This document shows, one piece after another, positions 54,798 through 62,961 of a stretch of 64,000 bases of DNA (positions are counted from its first letter, which is position 1; every line of letters begins with the position of its first letter). Both the position numbers and the translations under genes were made by a program. Source of the stretch: Streptococcus tangpeifui. Lineage in GTDB: Bacteria > Bacillota > Bacilli > Lactobacillales > Streptococcaceae. The notes below the pieces were generated by a model. That model had not been told where the DNA came from. It did no database searches and saw nothing but the letters and a program-made list of their open reading frames with translations. Location of the stretch: positions 124,001 through 188,000 of the forward strand of contig NZ_JAAKDU010000001.1 of NCBI RefSeq assembly GCF_011038795.1, read 5' to 3'.

Positions 54798-55309
54798 TGA
54801 CCCCCACCTTGCTTGCTTTTCTTGCGCTCATGCTTTTTATGGTCCATGAGTTTGAAGAGATTATTTTAGTCTGTCCATGGATTGCGAAGAAAAAGAGTGA
54901 TCCAAAGTTTACTAATGAAATCTTTGTCGCTGGCAGAGCACATTATCCTTCAACAGAAACAATAGCCGCTAGCATTTTGGAGGAATTTGTTTTAGCTAGT
55001 CTGATTTTGCTTGCAGGTATTCTTTTTAAATTACCAGAGTTAGTGCTGGCGATTACGCTGGGACATACTGTTCATCTTTTATCCCATATCAGTCAGGCCA
55101 TCCGATTTCGAACTTGGGTTCCTGGCAGCATGACTGCAGTTTTCACCATGCCTTTGCTTATCTTCAGTATCTTTCTGTTTTGTCTGAACAATCCCCTTCA
55201 TTGGCTATTGTTGTTGGTCATCACCCCGCTTATTTTTACAGCCCTCATCGCCAACCTTGTTTTTCTGCATCGGCAGGCTGAACAGGTTGAAAAATTCCTA
55301 CACTCGTAA
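54797..55309 (+). CDS. HXXEE domain membrane protein
   Basis: 170-residue membrane protein with the HXXEE motif (VHEFEE near residue 17), a conserved NEIFVAGRAHYPSTETIAASILEEF segment, LGHTVHLLSHISQAI with further conserved histidines, and about five membrane helices. The family is of unknown function, perhaps metal binding or lipid related. Its ATG overlaps the AraC stop (TAATG). Cotranscribed with the SDR and AraC genes. Confidence 0.85.
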   Translation: MTPTLLAFLALMLFMVHEFEEIILVCPWIAKKKSDPKFTNEIFVAGRAHYPSTETIAASILEEFVLASLILLAGILFKLPELVLAITLGHTVHLLSHISQAIRFRTWVPGSMTAVFTMPLLIFSIFLFCLNNPLHWLLLLVITPLIFTALIANLVFLHRQAEQVEKFLHS

Positions 55310-55330
55310 ATAATGTATCTCAGTTCCTCT

Positions 55331-55362
55331 ATCCTGCATCTTGGTTGATGCGGGATTTTTTG
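55331..55362 (+). terminator. Terminator of the SDR operon
   Basis: Stem ATCCTGCATC-TTGGT-TGATGCGGGAT with one mismatch, followed by TTTTTTGG. Confidence 0.8.
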
Positions 55363-55374
55363 GTAGAAAAGCTG

Positions 55375-55383
55375 TGCTATAAT
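55375..55383 (+). promoter_or_regulatory. Extended -10 for a leaderless lytTR mRNA
   Basis: TGCTATAAT ends 7 bases before the ATG at 55391, directly after the upstream terminator; no ribosome site. Confidence 0.6.
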
Positions 55384-55390
55384 GAAAACT

Positions 55391-55840
55391 ATGAAATTAC
55401 GAATTGAACAGGATGCCAGCTTCAAGGAGTTGGAAGTCAGCTTAAAATATAGTGACAAAAATAGGCTGGTTGAGCGGATTTTAACATTTTTGGAAAGTGT
55501 CGATAAGCAAATCAGCTGTTATGAGGATGGGGTTGAGTATTTGGTCAATCTTTCGGATATTTACTATATTGAAAGTGTTGACAAGAAGACTTTTGTCTAT
55601 TTAGCAGATGACATTTATCAAACGGATTTGAGACTCTATCAACTGCTCCATGACCTGAAAAATGACGGGTTTGTTCAGATTTCTAAGAGCTGTCTGCTTA
55701 ATATTAATGTCTTGGAAAGTATTCGGCCGCTTTTTAACAGCCGCATGGAAGCGACTTTGCTCAATGGTGAGAAGGTCATTGTCAATCGCCGCTATTTACA
55801 GGCTGTTAAAGAAGCCTTAAGAGGAGGTGAGCCAAAATGA
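55391..55840 (+). CDS. LytTR-family transcription regulator
   Basis: 149-residue single-domain LytTR DNA-binding protein without a receiver. The domain shows GVEYLVNLSDIYYIESVDKKTFVYLADDIYQ, LYQLLHDLKNDGFVQISKSCLLNINVLESIRPLFNSRMEATLLNGEKVIVNRRYL. It overlaps the DUF3021 gene by 4 bases. This pairing is the form of streptococcal LytTR regulatory systems such as HdrRM and BrsRM of S. mutans, where a membrane protein holds the regulator inactive. An in-frame ATG at 55382 lies inside the -10 box, so 55391 is chosen. Confidence 0.88.
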   Translation: MKLRIEQDASFKELEVSLKYSDKNRLVERILTFLESVDKQISCYEDGVEYLVNLSDIYYIESVDKKTFVYLADDIYQTDLRLYQLLHDLKNDGFVQISKSCLLNINVLESIRPLFNSRMEATLLNGEKVIVNRRYLQAVKEALRGGEPK

Positions 55841-56214
55841 AAAAATGGTTGGTTAATGTCTTTGCCACGACAGGCGTATCGTTGCTCTTATTAACTCTGG
55901 CTGCCTTGTATTTGAAGGCGGAGTGGCTCCTGCTAGTGAGTATTTTTCAGGTCTTTTTTCTTAACGGTCTCATCCAATTGCTGGTTTTATTTATACGCAA
56001 ACTAGAGTGGGAATCCTTTATGTTGCAGGTGCTGGTGGAAATTGTAGCGATTGAAGGCTTGACAATGGGGATGGGCTGGCTCTTTCATTGGAATCAGCCT
56101 TGGATGTTTCTTCTTATTGGGATCGCTGTTTATGTCATTTCACAAGTCTTGGATCTTTTTGATCTCAGCCAGGAAGCGCGTGAAATTAATTTATTGATTA
56201 AAAACCGTCGTTAA
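55837..56214 (+). CDS. DUF3021 membrane protein, likely inhibitor partner of LytTR regulator
   Basis: 125 residues with four membrane helices. It fits the DUF3021 family, whose genes nearly always follow a LytTR regulator gene. By analogy with HdrM and BrsM it probably restrains the regulator at the membrane (inference). GGAGGTGAGCC inside the end of the LytTR gene is the ribosome site; the overlap is 4 bases (ATGA). Confidence 0.85.
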   Translation: MKKWLVNVFATTGVSLLLLTLAALYLKAEWLLLVSIFQVFFLNGLIQLLVLFIRKLEWESFMLQVLVEIVAIEGLTMGMGWLFHWNQPWMFLLIGIAVYVISQVLDLFDLSQEAREINLLIKNRR

Positions 56215-56338
56215 TTAAACACGCCTACACTCCTAGAAAAAAATGTTTCTTTGAATCTTTAGTGATTTATCGTTAGGTTCCCTATTTTTCTTTGGAGCGC
56301 TTAACGGCTTTTGTGTCTTAGTGTAAGGAGGATTATCT

Positions 56339-57190
56339 ATGCTACCCAAAAAGAAAAAAATCGAGTTAGCAGTCTTGGCTATCTATCTGCTCTGCTATGG
56401 TTTGCATCTCTTTGACTATTTTATTTTACGAACCGATCAAACCTTCTGGAACGAAGCCTTTGTGCACAAACTATTGGGGATCGTGGTCATCTATGCAGTC
56501 CTCAAATTTTTTCAGCTCACTTGGCAGGAGATAGGTTTTAGGCAAGAAGGTTTCCTCAAAAACACTTGGAATGGACTGCTTTTTGGCCTTGTCGTTTTTG
56601 TGCTGGCTTATGGTGCGGAAATCCTATTGCTTGTGAGCCAGGCTACATTTCAAGGATTGGATGTCTATGTCAGTGCCTATGCTGTGGATAAGAACGTTGG
56701 CAGAGAAACCGGTCTAATCTTCTTTCTCATCTGCTTTGTAGGAAATGTCATCAATGTCATCATGGAGGAAGGAGCCTTTCGGGGACTGTTTCAAAAACTT
56801 TTTGAGCAGAAATACAGCTTTATAACCTCAGCCGTCTGCTCCTCAACACTCTTTGGCCTGTGGCATTTAGTAGGGCCACTGCGCAGTTACTTAGATGGGG
56901 GCATGAATTTTTCAGGATTTACACTTAATGCGCTGATGCTGGTTGTCACCTCTGCCATGGTAGGATTTAAGTTTGCACTCATGACCAGACTGTCAGGAAG
57001 CCTTTATATGGCTATGTCCCACCATTTTACTAATAACTTTTTGATCAATATCATTCATACCCTATCTGATACGGGGGCAGATGAACTTATGTTTGTCAGA
57101 GTCGCCATTGCACAAATCCTATCTTTTGTTCTGGTCTTGCTTTGGTATTTACTGACTGCAAAAAAGAGTAGAAAGGACGTTTCACAGTGA
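56339..57190 (+). CDS. CPBP (CAAX/Abi-type) membrane protease
   Basis: 283-residue intramembrane protease of the CPBP/Abi family with about eight helices. Motif 1 is MEEGAFRGLFQKLF, motif 2 FGLWHLVGP, motif 3 SHHFTNNF. In streptococci such proteins are often linked to bacteriocin immunity or to LytTR/Rgg-type regulons. AGTGTAAGGAGGA precedes the ATG. It lies 124 bases after DUF3021 with no terminator between, so it may be a target of, or cotranscribed with, the LytTR pair. Confidence 0.88.
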   Translation: MLPKKKKIELAVLAIYLLCYGLHLFDYFILRTDQTFWNEAFVHKLLGIVVIYAVLKFFQLTWQEIGFRQEGFLKNTWNGLLFGLVVFVLAYGAEILLLVSQATFQGLDVYVSAYAVDKNVGRETGLIFFLICFVGNVINVIMEEGAFRGLFQKLFEQKYSFITSAVCSSTLFGLWHLVGPLRSYLDGGMNFSGFTLNALMLVVTSAMVGFKFALMTRLSGSLYMAMSHHFTNNFLINIIHTLSDTGADELMFVRVAIAQILSFVLVLLWYLLTAKKSRKDVSQ

Positions 57191-58146
57191 AAATTTTAGT
57201 GGTTGGTTTAGGTGTTATTGGGGCAACTCATGGCTATCTTTTTCAAAAGGCAGGTCATGAGGTCGAGCATTTGCTGCGGGATACAAGCCCTAAGCGAGGC
57301 ATTAAATATTTATCCGTTGATTTATTGGATGGTCGGATAGACAGACAGGGGCAGGCTATCAAGGATACTTATCGGATTAATCCATGCAGTCAAAAGAAGT
57401 ATGATTTTATTTTTGTCAGCGTGTCCAGAGGACAGGTTAAAAAAGTTATTGAAGACCTCGATCGTCTGGCTATTACGGGCAGTTTGGTCCTGGCCTGCGG
57501 TATCTGGGAGGATAGGACTAAGTTAGAGCGATGGCTGAGTCAGCGGGATTATTTGCTGGGGTACCCCGTTGCTGGTGGTAATTTGATTGGGAATCGTCTG
57601 GCCTGCTGTGTCTTTGATCACTTTATGCTGGAATCCGAGGAGAAGTCTAGGATATCTAATTATCAAGATCTGGTAAAACTCTTTAATAGCTGTCAGATTA
57701 AATTGGAATTTCCTTATGATATGTTGGAATGGATTTGGTTACACATGGCTATCAATGCCGGTGTTATCTCAGTAGCAGGCTGTTATGCAGATAGTGAAAA
57801 TCCTAGTGCAGCTGCTGAAACTGTTATGAATTCTGCTAGACTACTTTCTCAGGTGATTAAAAGTATTCGTGAAACAGCTCAGATAGTGGAGAATAGGGGA
57901 GTCGATCTTAGGCACTACCGCACTGAACTGCTGCCTTATCATTTACCAATTTGGCTTTCAGCACCGCTCATGAAACGCATGTTTGCTAAAAACCTCCTGA
58001 GCCGCAAAATCATGACCTTGCACAGTAATCTGCCAGACTTGCTCTTTATCTGTCAAAAACTCTATAAGTTGGGGCAAGAAAGGCAAGTCGAGGCCCCAAA
58101 TTTTTATAGAGCCTTTCAAGTCTGTTTAGAGAAATGGTACAATTAA
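57187..58146 (+). CDS. Ketopantoate reductase-fold protein lacking the catalytic lysine
   Basis: 319 residues with the ApbA/PanE layout: Rossmann motif GLGVIG (7-12) at the N-terminus and the all-helical C-terminal domain. The segment WLHMAINAGVIS has His186 where true ketopantoate reductases carry the catalytic Lys before the conserved Asn, so it is probably not PanE; the substrate is unknown. Start is GTG, overlapping the CPBP stop by 4 bases. Last gene of the LytTR-CPBP group. A terminator follows. Confidence 0.82.
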   Translation: MKILVVGLGVIGATHGYLFQKAGHEVEHLLRDTSPKRGIKYLSVDLLDGRIDRQGQAIKDTYRINPCSQKKYDFIFVSVSRGQVKKVIEDLDRLAITGSLVLACGIWEDRTKLERWLSQRDYLLGYPVAGGNLIGNRLACCVFDHFMLESEEKSRISNYQDLVKLFNSCQIKLEFPYDMLEWIWLHMAINAGVISVAGCYADSENPSAAAETVMNSARLLSQVIKSIRETAQIVENRGVDLRHYRTELLPYHLPIWLSAPLMKRMFAKNLLSRKIMTLHSNLPDLLFICQKLYKLGQERQVEAPNFYRAFQVCLEKWYN

Positions 58147-58147
58147 A

Positions 58148-58190
58148 AAACAGCTCTGAGCTAGTCTTGTTCAGAGCTGTTTATGTTTTT
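58148..58190. terminator. Terminator between convergent genes
   Basis: 12-base stem AAACAGCTCTGA / TCAGAGCTGTTT with a downstream T-run and an upstream A-run, so usable in both directions. Confidence 0.88.
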
Positions 58191-58557
58191 TGATTTCGAT
58201 GCCTAGACCAATTAACCAAAGCAGGACAAAGGCGTAATTTTCCAAACTGCCGACTAGATTAGCAGTGGCTGATGGTTGTGCTAACCAACCGAGTAAGTGA
58301 TTGCTGGCGAAACCAAGACCACCAATTATGGCAGAGATGGCACAGACTTTTGTAAAAAAGTAATCTTTTTTATAAAGAGCAGCTAGAAATATAGGGATCA
58401 CAGCCAGATTCCAAAAAGAGATTTCTCTTTGCCAGTCAGGAGCAAGACCGAAATTAGTCTGAGAACCAAGAATCTCTGGTCTGAATAATTGCAAGAAACT
58501 GGCTCCCAGCATGGCCAGAATCATGAGGATAAAATTAAAACGAAGGAGTCTATTCAT
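58171..58557 (-). CDS. Small membrane protein downstream of TetR
   Basis: 128 residues with four hydrophobic helices; starts MNRLLRFNFILMILAMLGASF and ends with a basic tail. The start is ATG at 58557, chosen for GAAGGAGTC just upstream. Family not recognised with confidence; it resembles small four-helix integral membrane proteins often regulated by TetR. It overlaps the TetR stop by 8 bases, so it is coupled to it and is probably the main target. Its 3' end extends into the terminator stem. Confidence 0.8.
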   Translation of the reverse strand: MNRLLRFNFILMILAMLGASFLQLFRPEILGSQTNFGLAPDWQREISFWNLAVIPIFLAALYKKDYFFTKVCAISAIIGGLGFASNHLLGWLAQPSATANLVGSLENYAFVLLWLIGLGIEIKKHKQL

Positions 58558-59152
58558 GGATTTTCCTTTCACTAAAAAGACCGTCAACCAAGCAGTTGAT
58601 CATGATTTTGACTGCTCGGTCATAATGGCGGCCAAAATCACTAGAGCGACTGGCAGAAGATAGGATAATCTCAATGATTATAAGGAGATCTTCTAAGGGG
58701 ACTGCTGCTGTTAATCGCAGATCCTGTAAGAGGTCTTTAATGGCTAGTTTATCTTTTTTCTGCAGGTCTTTTTGTAATTCAGGGGGCAGGCGGCGAATAG
58801 TTTTTTCAAATTCTGGTCCCGATAGATTTTGTAACCAAGGGTGAACTTTTAGTTCCTTGATAATCAGGAGGAGGATTTTCTTAAGCTTTTCTTTTTCGGT
58901 AATGTCTTTATTGGAAGTCATTCGCTGGGCTTTTTTAACCATCTTATCTTGGGTTTGGTTAATAAGGGTGATAAAAAGCATTTCCTTTGTCGGGAAAAAA
59001 TGGTAAAAGGAGCCCTTGGCAATGCCAGCCTCTTGCACCAAATCGTCAATGGTGATTTTACTAGGTCGCTCTTTGTGTAATTTTCTTTCAAAAATAGTGA
59101 TCAGTTTTTGTCGAATATGTTTTTGTTCTTCGGCTGAAAATTTCTTACCCAT
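58550..59152 (-). CDS. TetR/AcrR-family regulator
   Basis: 200-residue repressor with an N-terminal helix-turn-helix ITIDDLVQEAGIAKGSFYHFFPTKEMLF (about 33-60) and a variable ligand-binding C-terminal domain rich in Leu and Lys. An AAGAGAG-type ribosome site is present. It is transcribed as a pair with the small membrane protein. Dyads just upstream (59186-59211) suggest autoregulation. Ligand unknown. Confidence 0.9.
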   Translation of the reverse strand: MGKKFSAEEQKHIRQKLITIFERKLHKERPSKITIDDLVQEAGIAKGSFYHFFPTKEMLFITLINQTQDKMVKKAQRMTSNKDITEKEKLKKILLLIIKELKVHPWLQNLSGPEFEKTIRRLPPELQKDLQKKDKLAIKDLLQDLRLTAAVPLEDLLIIIEIILSSASRSSDFGRHYDRAVKIMINCLVDGLFSERKIHE

Positions 59153-59185
59153 ACTCTCTTATCCCTTTAAATCCTTTGTAATTTT

Positions 59186-59232
59186 ATGACTAAATAATCA
59201 AAAATAGTCATATAGTATTTTAAAATAGTCTT
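59186..59232 (-). promoter_or_regulatory. Putative TetR operator
   Basis: Dyad ATGACTA-N12-TAGTCAT (59186-59192 and 59205-59211), with a further AAAATAGTC copy at 59222-59230. Placed 35-80 bases upstream of the TetR start, as expected for autoregulation. Confidence 0.5.
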
Positions 59233-59292
59233 CTGAAAATGTCAAGATGGCTTTAATTCCTTTCAACTGACCCACCAAAGCTGAAACGAATT

Positions 59293-59301
59293 TGTTATAA
59301 T
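59293..59301 (+). promoter_or_regulatory. Extended -10 promoter of the YkgJ gene
   Basis: TGTTATAAT 27 bases ahead of the start codon. Confidence 0.55.
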
Positions 59302-59328
59302 AGAAATAAGAAAGTTGAGGCGTAAAGC

Positions 59329-59820
59329 ATGGCAGTTGATATCGAGCGCTATAAAGATCTGGCTCAGCAAAAGCAGAAGGAACACCGCAAGTTCTTGGCA
59401 GGCTTGAAGAAAAAGGCCCCTAAAAACTTAGATAAACTTGTCCAAGAGATCCACAGAGAGGTCTTCAATGAGATTGACTGTACCCAGTGTGCCAATTGCT
59501 GTCGGACTCTAGGTCCCCTCTTTACCGAGGCCGATATTCAGCGGATTTCCAAGGTTTTTCGGATGAAGCTGTCGGTTTTTGAGGAGACTTACCTGCGGAT
59601 CGATGAGGATGGTGATAAGGTTTTTCAGTCTATGCCCTGTCCTTTCCTTGGTGAGGATAATCTCTGTTCCATTTATGAGATGAGGCCTAAGGCCTGTCGG
59701 GAGTTTCCCCACACTGAACGCAAGAAAATTTATCAAATTAATCATCTGACCATCAAGAATACCTTGATTTGTCCAGCTGCCTACCTTTTTGTGGAAAAAC
59801 TTAGGAAGCGCTTGGGCTAG
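59329..59820 (+). CDS. YkgJ family CxxCxxCC protein
   Basis: 163-residue cytoplasmic protein. The cysteine cluster CTQCANCC (Cys51, 54, 57, 58) with later conserved cysteines (PCPFL, LCSIYEMRPKACREFP, ICPAAY) is typical of the YkgJ family (zinc or iron cluster). Function unknown. AAAGTTGAGG lies ahead of the ATG. It is followed by a terminator and then the coiA operon. Confidence 0.88.
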   Translation: MAVDIERYKDLAQQKQKEHRKFLAGLKKKAPKNLDKLVQEIHREVFNEIDCTQCANCCRTLGPLFTEADIQRISKVFRMKLSVFEETYLRIDEDGDKVFQSMPCPFLGEDNLCSIYEMRPKACREFPHTERKKIYQINHLTIKNTLICPAAYLFVEKLRKRLG

Positions 59821-59851
59821 AAAAACCTGAAAAAATTGCAACAATCATCCC

Positions 59852-59885
59852 AGTATCGTTGGCTTTGCTAACGATGCTTTTTATG
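59852..59885 (+). terminator. Terminator of the YkgJ gene
   Basis: Stem ATCGTTGGC-TTT-GCTAACGAT (one wobble) followed by GCTTTTTATG. Confidence 0.75.
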
Positions 59886-59893
59886 TGTCATTT

Positions 59894-59901
59894 TTCGAAT
59901 C
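59894..59901 (+). promoter_or_regulatory. Possible ComX (SigX) cin-box of coiA
   Basis: TTCGAATC after a T-run (CATTTTTCGAATC) differs from the streptococcal cin-box TACGAATA at two positions. It lies 38 bases before coiA, which is a known competence gene, and resembles the comEA element at 36856. Confidence 0.5.
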
Positions 59902-59939
59902 AATAAGTAAGGTAATTTTAGTCAAAGGGAGGTGTAATA

Positions 59940-60923
59940 ATGCTCGTCGCTAAAGACAATGATGGCCACTTGGTTTCTCTTTTAGAAGGACAAATTGAGG
60001 TTGGGAAAGCCCCTTTTACCTGTCCAGGTTGCGGAGCCTTAGTTCGTTTGAAAAAGGGCAAGATTAGGCGACCTTATTTTGCCCACCTTTCTCTGAAGAA
60101 CTGTCAATTTTTTTGGGAAAATGAGGGTCAAGAACATTTGGGGCTCAAGTCTGAACTCTATCGCTCCTTGAAACCAGTCTGTCAGGTGCGGATTGAAGTG
60201 GTTCTGCCAGATTTACAGCAGGTGGCTGATCTCTTGGTTGAGGATAACTTGGCCTTAGAAGTTCAATGTTCGACTTTATCGAGAGAGCGTTTGAAGGAAC
60301 GAACTCATGCCTATCGCTCTTATGGATTTCAAGTGCGTTGGCTTTTGGGCAAAAAGCTCTGGCTGAGAAAGTCTCTGACGGCCCTGCAAAAAGATTTCCT
60401 CTATTTTTCAGCTAATATAGGCTTTCATCTCTGGGAGCTAGATTTGGCAAAACGCTGTTTACGCCTAAAGTACCTGATTTATGAGGACTGGCATGGGCAT
60501 GTTCACTATTTGATTAAAGAGTGTCCTTTTTCTGAGAACTGTTTGGACTTTCTGCGCCAGCCTTACGTCAGGCAGCCTCTAGCTTCCTATAAGGTCAAGA
60601 TGGATCAGCAACTTCTTGGCTACATTCAGCGCCAGCTCTACAGCAGAAATCCTAGGTGGTTGAAGCGTCAAGCTCAAGCTTATGAACGTGGGGATAATTT
60701 ACTAGCCAAATCGCTAGCAGACTACTATCCGCAAGTTCGACCTCCTAAGGGGCCTTTCTGCCAAATGAAACGAGATTTGACGACTTTTGAGAACAATTTT
60801 CTGGCCTACTATCAGACTGCTCATAATCAGACTGTACAAGTGCTTTATCCACCAGCTTTTTATGATAAAATAGAAGGAAAATCTATGAAGGGAAATTTTG
60901 AAAAGGTGCAGGTGAAGAACTAG
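59940..60923 (+). CDS. coiA: Competence protein CoiA
   Basis: Competence-induced protein needed after DNA uptake for recombination. 327 residues. N-terminal zinc-finger-like TCPGCGALVRLKKG...RPYFAH (Cys28, Cys31, His49) and a nuclease-like core with GQEHLGLKSELY, VADLLVEDNLALEVQCSTLSRERLKERTHAYRS. GGGAGGTGT precedes the ATG. It is followed by pepF 32 bases later, the usual streptococcal pair. Confidence 0.94.
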   Translation: MLVAKDNDGHLVSLLEGQIEVGKAPFTCPGCGALVRLKKGKIRRPYFAHLSLKNCQFFWENEGQEHLGLKSELYRSLKPVCQVRIEVVLPDLQQVADLLVEDNLALEVQCSTLSRERLKERTHAYRSYGFQVRWLLGKKLWLRKSLTALQKDFLYFSANIGFHLWELDLAKRCLRLKYLIYEDWHGHVHYLIKECPFSENCLDFLRQPYVRQPLASYKVKMDQQLLGYIQRQLYSRNPRWLKRQAQAYERGDNLLAKSLADYYPQVRPPKGPFCQMKRDLTTFENNFLAYYQTAHNQTVQVLYPPAFYDKIEGKSMKGNFEKVQVKN

Positions 60924-60955
60924 CTTCTTCAGCGTCAATTCAAAAGTAAAGGCTT

Positions 60956-62761
60956 ATGACCAATAATCGTGCTCATATTGATAAAAAATATAAATGGGAT
61001 TTGACTAGCGTTTTTGCAACCGATCAGGCATGGGAGGCTGAATACCAATCGTTAGAAAAGGCGGTAGTCGAAGCAAAGGATTTGGCTGGACAGCTTGGTC
61101 AGTCTGCGACTAAGCTCCTGCAGGTAACGCAAATCTATCTGGACTTGGCTCGCCGGCTGGAGAAGGTCTATGTTTATGCTTCCATGAAAAATGATCAGGA
61201 TACAAGAGTCGCCGCCTATCAAGCAATGGCTTCGAAAGCGACAACACTTTATGCTAAGTATGGTGAGGCTTTCGCCTTTTTTGAGCCTGAAGTTCTAACC
61301 ATGGGGGAAGAAAAGTTTGCAAATTATCTGCAAGAAGATGCCAAGCTAAATCTTTATCAGCACTTCTTCCAGCAAATTTTTTCCCAAAAGGCTCACGTCT
61401 TAGCACCAGATCAAGAGGAACTCTTAGCTCAGGCTCAGGAAGTCCTAGGAGCAGCCGGTGAGACTTACGAAATTTTGGATAATGCTGACCTGGCTTTTCC
61501 AAGTGTCCTTGACGAAGCTGGTAAAGAAGTCGAGTTGACTCACAGCAACTTTATCACCTTGATGGAATCTCAAAATAGAGAGGTTCGCAAGTCTGCCTAT
61601 CGAGCTTACTATAGTATTTATCAGCAATTCCAGCACACCTATGCCAAGACCTTGGCGACAACGGTCAAGAGTCATAATTTAACTGCGAGGATTCGCCATT
61701 ATGATTCTGCCCGTCAGGCTGCTATGGCTGACAACCATATTCCAGAGGCTGTTTATGAGACCCTGCTTGCAACAGTTCATAAATATCTTCCCTTATTGCA
61801 ACGTTACATACGTCTGCGGCAGGAAGTTTTAGGGATAGCAGATTTAAAAATGTATGATGTCTATACGCCCCTGTCCAAGCTGGACATGTCCATTACTTAT
61901 GAAGAAGCTCAGGCCAAAGCTTTGGAGGTTTTGGCAATCTATGGGTCAGACTACACTGAGCGGGTAAAAGAAGCTCTGTCTCAGCGGTGGATTGATGTTC
62001 AGGCCAACAAGGGCAAACGTTCGGGAGCCTATTCAGGTGGTTCTTACGATACCAAAGCTTTTATGCTACTCAACTGGCAGGACACGCTGGACAACCTCTA
62101 TACCTTGGTTCATGAGATGGGGCATAGTATGCATTCGACTTTTACCCGTGAGAATCAGCCCTATGTCTATGGGGATTATTCAATTTTCTTGGCTGAGATT
62201 GCCTCGACTACTAATGAAAATATTATGACCGAGACTCTGCTCAAGGAAGCGAAGACTGACAAGGAGCGTTTTGCTATTCTTAATCATTATTTGGATAGTT
62301 TCAAAGGGACGGTATTTCGTCAAACTCAGTTTGCAGAATTTGAAGAGAAGATTCATCAGGCAGACGCCCAAGGTCAAGTCTTAACGAGTCAGTATTTAAA
62401 TGAGCTCTATGCGGACCTCAATCAAACTTATTATGGCCTAGCCAAGGAAGGTAATCCTGAGATTCAATATGAATGGGCACGTATTCCTCATTTTTACTAT
62501 AATTACTATGTCTATCAGTATGCGACAGGTTTTGCGGCTGCCAGTTATCTGGCTGAAAAAATTATTCATGGTTCTCAGGAAGATAGGAAACGCTATCTCG
62601 ATTATCTTAAAGCCGGAAGTTCTGCCGACCCACTGGAAGTTATTGCCAAGGCAGGAGTGGATATGACTCAGGCAGATTACTTAGAGTCTGCTTTCCAACT
62701 CTTTGGCAAACGCTTGGATGAATTTGATCGCCTAGTTAAAAAGAATAAGTTAAGGAGTTAA
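60956..62761 (+). CDS. pepF: Oligoendopeptidase F
   Basis: M3-family zinc metallopeptidase that cleaves small peptides in the cytoplasm. 601 residues, standard length. Zinc motif HEMGHSMH starts at about residue 386, and the third ligand lies in [22 protein letters not shown] is a weak ribosome site. Cotranscribed with coiA, so part of its expression may rise in competence. Confidence 0.95.
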   Translation: MTNNRAHIDKKYKWDLTSVFATDQAWEAEYQSLEKAVVEAKDLAGQLGQSATKLLQVTQIYLDLARRLEKVYVYASMKNDQDTRVAAYQAMASKATTLYAKYGEAFAFFEPEVLTMGEEKFANYLQEDAKLNLYQHFFQQIFSQKAHVLAPDQEELLAQAQEVLGAAGETYEILDNADLAFPSVLDEAGKEVELTHSNFITLMESQNREVRKSAYRAYYSIYQQFQHTYAKTLATTVKSHNLTARIRHYDSARQAAMADNHIPEAVYETLLATVHKYLPLLQRYIRLRQEVLGIADLKMYDVYTPLSKLDMSITYEEAQAKALEVLAIYGSDYTERVKEALSQRWIDVQANKGKRSGAYSGGSYDTKAFMLLNWQDTLDNLYTLVHEMGHSMHSTFTRENQPYVYGDYSIFLAEIASTTNENIMTETLLKEAKTDKERFAILNHYLDSFKGTVFRQTQFAEFEEKIHQADAQGQVLTSQYLNELYADLNQTYYGLAKEGNPEIQYEWARIPHFYYNYYVYQYATGFAAASYLAEKIIHGSQEDRKRYLDYLKAGSSADPLEVIAKAGVDMTQADYLESAFQLFGKRLDEFDRLVKKNKLRS

Positions 62762-62807
62762 GTTAAAGAAGGATAATTTTTCAGTAAAGGCTAGCATGGC
62801 CCACGAG

Positions 62808-62842
62808 GGAGAGCAAGATGATTTTATCTGGCTCTCTTTTGA
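62808..62842 (+). terminator. coiA-pepF terminator
   Basis: Stem GGGAGAGCAAGAT / ATCTGGCTCTCTT with one bulge, then TTTTG. Confidence 0.75.
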
Positions 62843-62870
62843 GCTTGAAAAAAATTTTACTCTTGCTTTT

Positions 62871-62884
62871 TAAAAACGTTTACA
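62871..62884 (+). promoter_or_regulatory. Possible cre-like (CcpA) site before typA
   Basis: TAAAAACGTTTACA differs from the cre consensus TGNAARCGNWWWCA at one position. It lies 32 bases ahead of the typA -10. Confidence 0.3.
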
Positions 62885-62915
62885 TGCATTGCTGCCTGAT
62901 TTTTGGGGGAATTCG

Positions 62916-62924
62916 TGCTATAAT
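62916..62924 (+). promoter_or_regulatory. Extended -10 promoter of typA
   Basis: TGCTATAAT 38 bases upstream of the start codon. Confidence 0.55.
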
Positions 62925-62961
62925 AATAAGGTTGAAAACTTATAGAATAATCGAGGAAGAC

